64,000 bases of DNA from NCBI GenBank assembly GCA_963971405.1, contig OZ020491.1, positions 28,819,019 through 28,883,018 of the forward strand. Reading direction: 5' to 3'. The notes beneath the pieces are model-generated. The model was given only the letters and a program-made list of their open reading frames with translations. It did no database searches and was not told where the DNA came from. This stretch comes from Psococerastis gibbosa (Eukaryota > Arthropoda > Insecta > Psocodea > Psocidae). Shown one piece after another: positions 63,701 to 64,000 of this stretch (its first letter is position 1; each line of letters begins with the position of its first letter). Made by a program: the position numbers and the translations under genes.

Positions 63701-64000
63701 CGCGATGCCTGAAACGGAATGACAGTCAAGACCGAATCGGACCAATAGTCTTGATTCGTCGTGACGTTACATGTTTGTCCGAATGTTACATAAGCAAAAT
63801 ATAAGCGGCACACAATGCTTAGCCAATGCTAAGGTACGCTCTGAAGCCGTTTTACTACAACTATATTTTACATTATACTTACTTCCACTACACATTGGCT
63901 GAGAGCCAGCATGAAATTGAGCTTAGCCAGGGTTTCATTATGTTCCCTATGCAGCAGCGTATCTTCAGGCAGAGCAGGCGCTCGGAAAGTTAGGTTCTCC
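51697..64000 (-). CDS. ULK1/2-type autophagy kinase (Atg1/unc-51), C-terminal exons
   Basis: Five exons in transcript order: 63883-64000 (partial at the edge), 63071-63248, 54110-54249, 53727-53862, 51697-51761. All have GT..AG borders and join in frame. They encode the C-terminal domain of ULK1/2, which binds ATG13 and membranes: LPEDTLLHREHNETLAKLNF, RRAEQLVLLVRALQFLNSGL, NHAIQM, then QSAALDELFGNPEECFQRYQ, ending YKEAVEKRLFVLQQQGYIYT. These blocks match the order and spacing of vertebrate ULK1/2. The kinase domain lies beyond the right edge. The 8.8-kb intron between the second and third exons contains a KCTD9-like gene. ULK3 is excluded because it lacks this domain. Confidence 0.85.
51832..52220 (+). 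repeat. Two adjacent R8 copies, the second interrupted
   Basis: CGCGTGGCTGTAGACCGTTA occurs at 51,829 and again at 52,090, giving two head-to-tail R8 copies. The second stops near 52,220 and resumes at 52,648 (TATTTTTTATGTTGGTACTT), with LINE sequence between. Confidence 0.75.
52220..52640 (-). pseudogene. LINE ORF2 C-terminus inserted in R8
   Basis: Frame LRRIYGGVWDQGRWRIRHNH then ELRARGLQWLGHVQRMESDR and IPRRRWRERTEEDLQTLGLL, DRARWRRIV: a clean RTE/Jockey-type reverse transcriptase tail of ~120 codons without a stop. It reads opposite to the flanking R8 and splits it. Confidence 0.85.
52770..53120. other. Non-coding spacer in ULK 3' flank / intron
   Basis: No exon seen; this is intronic between the last two ULK exons (51,762-53,726). 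Confidence 0.4.
53120..53260 (-). repeat. SINE-2 copy (inverted, diverged)
   Basis: CGCGTACAAACAATTTAATG and TAACCTCTTCAATCGCCTCA, complements of the SINE-2 tail. Confidence 0.55.
53350..53470 (-). repeat. Dispersed tail repeat (inverted)
   Basis: ACTAGAAAGTCTTCTGTGGG and CAAGGAATGGTTAGTATTTC are complements of 31,095-31,190; bases 1-60 carry a third copy of its end. Confidence 0.65.
53727..53862 (-). CDS. ULK1/2 homologue exon (QSAALDE block)
   Basis: Acceptor TTTTTATAG|TGCCAGAGC, donor T|GTAAGC. Encodes CQSAALDELFGNPEECFQRY then QTAQILLHSLSQQVRHDQ. The match to the vertebrate QSAALDE..F block is clear. Confidence 0.88.
54110..54249 (-). CDS. ULK1/2 homologue exon (NHAIQM block)
   Basis: Acceptor TTTGTTTCAG|TT, donor ATG|GTAAGC. 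Encodes VSAMHDKFRQCLTECKLLDA then DSTITADKILYNHAIQM. It takes one base from the preceding exon. Confidence 0.88.
54490..54760 (+). pseudogene. LINE C-terminal fragment
   Basis: Frame LDRTRVRLVISLLTGNGNFI.HL, then a one-base shift into VDNLCRYCAMEAESGWHILT and ECHVIW: the LLTG.G....HL ..C..C....E...H.L.EC motif after the RNase H domain in R1/Jockey-type elements. Inverted partner at 55,280-55,712. Confidence 0.75.
54885..54985 (-). repeat. SINE-1 fragment (inverted)
   Basis: ACTAGAACCCACAAGCTTTC and CATGCTCCCCAAAGTATGGC correspond to the SINE-1 B-box side and body. Confidence 0.5.
55010..55255 (+). repeat. Repeat family R6, fifth copy
   Basis: Near-complement of 10,430-10,680 (AGATGCAGATAACTTGGTCG, GGTAGGGAAACATGGTAGGA). 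It lies between two inverted LINE fragments. Confidence 0.7.
55280..55712 (-). pseudogene. LINE C-terminal fragment (inverted partner)
   Basis: Frame WLEETGWFHTKRLVKHPATK then LELDRTRVRRVISLLTGYGN and RHHLTRVGVQVDNLYRYCAM, ERGRHILAECHVIW, VVQLAAVARFAEVI. Longer and less damaged than the 54.5-kb copy. Adjoins the KCTD9-derived array. Confidence 0.8.
55701..56152 (-). pseudogene. Three tandem fragments of the KCTD9-like gene
   Basis: Units at 55,701-55,832, 55,833-55,964 and 55,965-56,152 repeat with a 132-bp period. Each matches 59,220-59,405 of the KCTD9-like gene (SLYDVNFKGADLSEVNMVNV then HLEEC). Two units have an internal deletion joining the AAGACTT block to the CCACATTAATAACA block; the third keeps the LRGMTLKNVEL segment. 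All lack the rest of the gene and lie ~2.2 kb downstream of it, same strand. Confidence 0.9.
56153..57020. other. Intronic non-coding DNA
   Basis: Within the large ULK intron. 56,540-56,800 contains GC-richer sequence that may be a retroelement fragment, but no clear motif. No exon seen. Confidence 0.35.
57025..57330 (-). repeat. Fragments of long repeat A
   Basis: TATACGTAGTATAAGGAAAG near 57,040, then a second partial copy from about 57,115 with GATTTGGTGGATTTACACG and GTGGGCAAACTACTC. Confidence 0.5.
57395..57640 (-). pseudogene. LINE ORF2 tail fragment
   Basis: Complementary strand reads ..NCLLHVISQGKIERQRAPG RRRTSWLKNLRKWF.., the same element as 45,195-45,475 with several lesions. Confidence 0.65.
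57687..57847. mobile_element. hAT-type MITE with G-runs
   Basis: Inverted copy of 21,650-21,802. Flanks GATGTCGT (57,679-57,686) and GATGTCGC (57,848-57,855) are an 8-bp target duplication with one mismatch. G-runs of about 14 and 12 lie at 57,711 and 57,811. Confidence 0.88.
58185..58350 (+). repeat. SINE-2 copy next to the KCTD9-like 3' end
   Basis: ACAACATGCGATCGGTGACC then GAGGCGACTGAAGAGGTAAT and TATGCGAATAATCTTTTAT, ending 46 bp from the KCTD9-like stop codon. Confidence 0.65.
58396..60288 (-). CDS. KCTD9-like BTB / pentapeptide-repeat protein, intronless
   Basis: A single 630-codon frame. Residues ~3-72 form a KHA-type domain (KWVLLPGTIQDLLDIASEKF). Residues ~85-118 are an acidic linker. 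Residues ~121-215 are a BTB/T1 domain (KWIRLNVGGTHFFTSG, DRDPEYFRCILNYLRYGKL). Residues ~246-610 are pentapeptide repeats (A(D/N)Lxx), ending EDADIVSL. Domain order is that of KCTD9, a probable CUL3 substrate adaptor, but at 630 residues it is ~240 longer than the ~389 of human KCTD9, the excess being extra pentapeptide coils. No introns are present, although vertebrate KCTD9 has many. It lies on the same strand inside an ULK intron. ATG at 60,288 is preceded by an in-frame TAA; ATTAAA lies ~20 bp after the stop. Confidence 0.9.
   Translation of the reverse strand: MSRVLLHKNSGRGSTKWVLLPGTIQDLLDIASEKFDFEAKHLFSLAGGEIDDINVIRSGDKLIVTGDEEVISMLDDGKNIDTAESSDIEEIVPNYDDGSDDSEEEPTLNDKTNIAKEPKEKWIRLNVGGTHFFTSGATILKEPNSLLYKLITDETTSVFMDETGAYLFDRDPEYFRCILNYLRYGKLVMDKNINPNGVLKDAKFFGIHSLVKRWGEIVSGINRAVTRRDLVRELNQASPKKRQLKFRYANFDGVDLSGLHLTEIDFEYASFRKGRLVKSTAEFCNLNFTDFKGADMRFFVINAAGTTNQLRGMTLKKVKLNCAQLANLSLYDVNFKGADLSEVNMVNVHLEECNLVDVTLDMAVLSESVFIDCDMDGAVMKSCDLSASTLNQVNLEGAVLTDANLENAHLDLCTFKTAILLSADLERSEITNVDFEEATMTDAKMNRCTLASCHLNYSDLKGAEFKAAVLIHCKLVGADLKGVNFRGSQFENCDLMDADLRGVSLRGCLFVGCDFLGANFKGVNLENGSFTDAVLAGADLRNCNLLGCVLADSEKKVKRKVLEDTCRFQGVLLKGVNFQGCDMRNCDLQGAVLKGALIEGVKIEEGKRAILEMLVGTSSRNIEDADIVSL
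60289..60590 (-). promoter_or_regulatory. Upstream region of the KCTD9-like gene
   Basis: AT-rich 300 bp between the start codon and repeat R9; it should hold the promoter if the gene is transcribed independently of ULK. No convincing core motif. Confidence 0.25.
60590..60865 (+). repeat. Repeat R9 copy
   Basis: ATGGACCCAGGCCTACTTAT, TTTTGCCCATGGGCAAACTG and GCGATAATGGACAAGCTGAG; other copies at 62,315-62,560 (same orientation) and 62,565-62,845 (inverted), with fragments near 28.8, 29.1 and 38.6 kb. A 67-codon open frame here is not preserved in the others. Confidence 0.65.
61005..61135 (-). repeat. SINE-2 copy (inverted, diverged)
   Basis: GAGTTACAAGTCCCCGACCG then CAGATACTCGCACTAGTACA and GCTACCAACATGCCACCGAA, complements of the SINE-2 head. 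Confidence 0.55.
61240..61445 (-). repeat. Repeat R8 (inverted)
   Basis: GAGATAAGTACCAACGCAAA, CGGATACCTGGACCCGGTCA, GCAGCCATATTGATAAAGGT: complements of the 46.8-kb copy. Confidence 0.7.
61909..62222. mobile_element. ~310-bp MITE with ~45-bp inverted ends
   Basis: AGCGGTGTCCACACTATGCC then GTCATTGGCTGTTGGCA on the left faces CCAACAGCCAACGGCGGTAT then AGTGTGGACACCACTT on the right. No clear target duplication is visible; the superfamily is not assigned. Confidence 0.75.
62315..62845. repeat. Two R9 copies in head-to-head arrangement
   Basis: 62,315-62,560 reads as the 60.6-kb copy; 62,565-62,845 is its complement (CTCAGTTTGTCCATCATCGC, GTAGGCCTAGGTCCAT). Together they form a ~530-bp imperfect inverted repeat. 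Confidence 0.65.
63071..63248 (-). CDS. ULK1/2 homologue exon (AEQLVLLV block)
   Basis: Acceptor GTTTCAG|GTGGC, donor G|GTAAGT. Encodes VARERASPLLSIHGTTETSR then RAEQLVLLVRALQFLNSGLS and ASEQLQSGALTPSASVKT. The AEQL..L..A...L.SGL...Q...G.L..S..VK pattern is that of the ULK1/2 C-terminal domain. Confidence 0.88.
63309..63560 (+). pseudogene. LINE reverse transcriptase C-terminus inserted in R8
   Basis: NRARWGQLGSDDTKCECGAT then QDDNHLLQCTLCPTTCTIDD: CxCG...H.LQC.LCP zinc-knuckle-like motif as at 41.6 kb. Ends GACACGAAAAAGTAAAGTAA. It splits an inverted R8 copy (63,262-63,308 and 63,561-63,705), with (A)TAAGCCA on both sides as a likely target duplication. Confidence 0.8.
63883..64000 (-). CDS. 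ULK1/2 homologue exon, cut by the window edge
   Basis: Encodes ENLTFRAPALPEDTLLHREH then NETLAKLNFMLALSQCVVE; donor GAA|GTAAGT at 63,881-63,882. LPE.TL...H.ETL..L.F.L....V.E is the start of the ULK1/2 C-terminal domain. The acceptor lies outside the window. Confidence 0.85.

Noticed and set aside
1..64000. CRISPR array, prokaryotic operon, rRNA cluster or viral gene
   Set aside because: The tandem arrays have no spacer-repeat structure, genes are intron-bearing animal genes, and no rRNA or viral protein signature was seen.

Overview
This is a 64 kb piece of an AT-rich animal nuclear genome. Protein-coding exons are separated by GT..AG introns, and the genes are metazoan: nemo-like kinase (NLK), the HECT ubiquitin ligase UBE3B, an ULK1/2-type (Atg1/unc-51) autophagy kinase and a KCTD9-like BTB/pentapeptide protein. 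There is no operon structure. Repeat style and gene content suggest an invertebrate, perhaps an arthropod; that is inference and the species is not identified.

Layout. 1-23 kb: no recognised exon, only MITEs, foldback elements, SINEs, a 170-bp tandem array and low-complexity DNA; it is probably the first intron of NLK plus unrelated sequence. 23.06-23.24 kb: first coding exon of NLK (minus strand), whose remaining exons are not seen. 23.3-28 kb: NLK upstream region and repeats. 28.49-43.72 kb: a complete UBE3B gene on the minus strand in 12 exons. The exons join in frame to 1070 codons, and the HECT catalytic Cys is at about residue 1038. 44-51.7 kb: repeat-rich intergenic DNA. 51.70-64.0 kb: the last five exons of an ULK1/2 homologue on the minus strand, continuing past the right edge. 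Its ~8.8 kb intron contains an uninterrupted 630-codon KCTD9-like gene on the same strand (58.40-60.29 kb) and a small tandem array of fragments of that gene (55.70-56.15 kb).

All four genes are on the minus strand. Known roles: NLK is a Wnt/Notch-pathway MAPK-like kinase, UBE3B a ubiquitin ligase, ULK1/2 starts autophagy, and KCTD9-type proteins are probable cullin-3 adaptors. Nothing in the sequence shows that they act together.

The most unusual signal is in UBE3B. Six of its exons have partial extra copies ('exon echoes') in neighbouring introns or the 3' flank. Most keep the 3' part of the exon, several with its splice donor, and lack the 5' part; several carry stops or deletions. The KCTD9-derived array looks like the same kind of event. 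The second strong signal is layered transposon structure: a foldback family with 3-bp TTA/TAA target duplications and a shared core around TGGTAGCAGACAT, sometimes nested in itself; small hAT-type elements with 8-bp target duplications that often carry long C/G runs; and several elements interrupted by others. I found no new protein system, CRISPR array, rRNA gene or convincing true tRNA gene.
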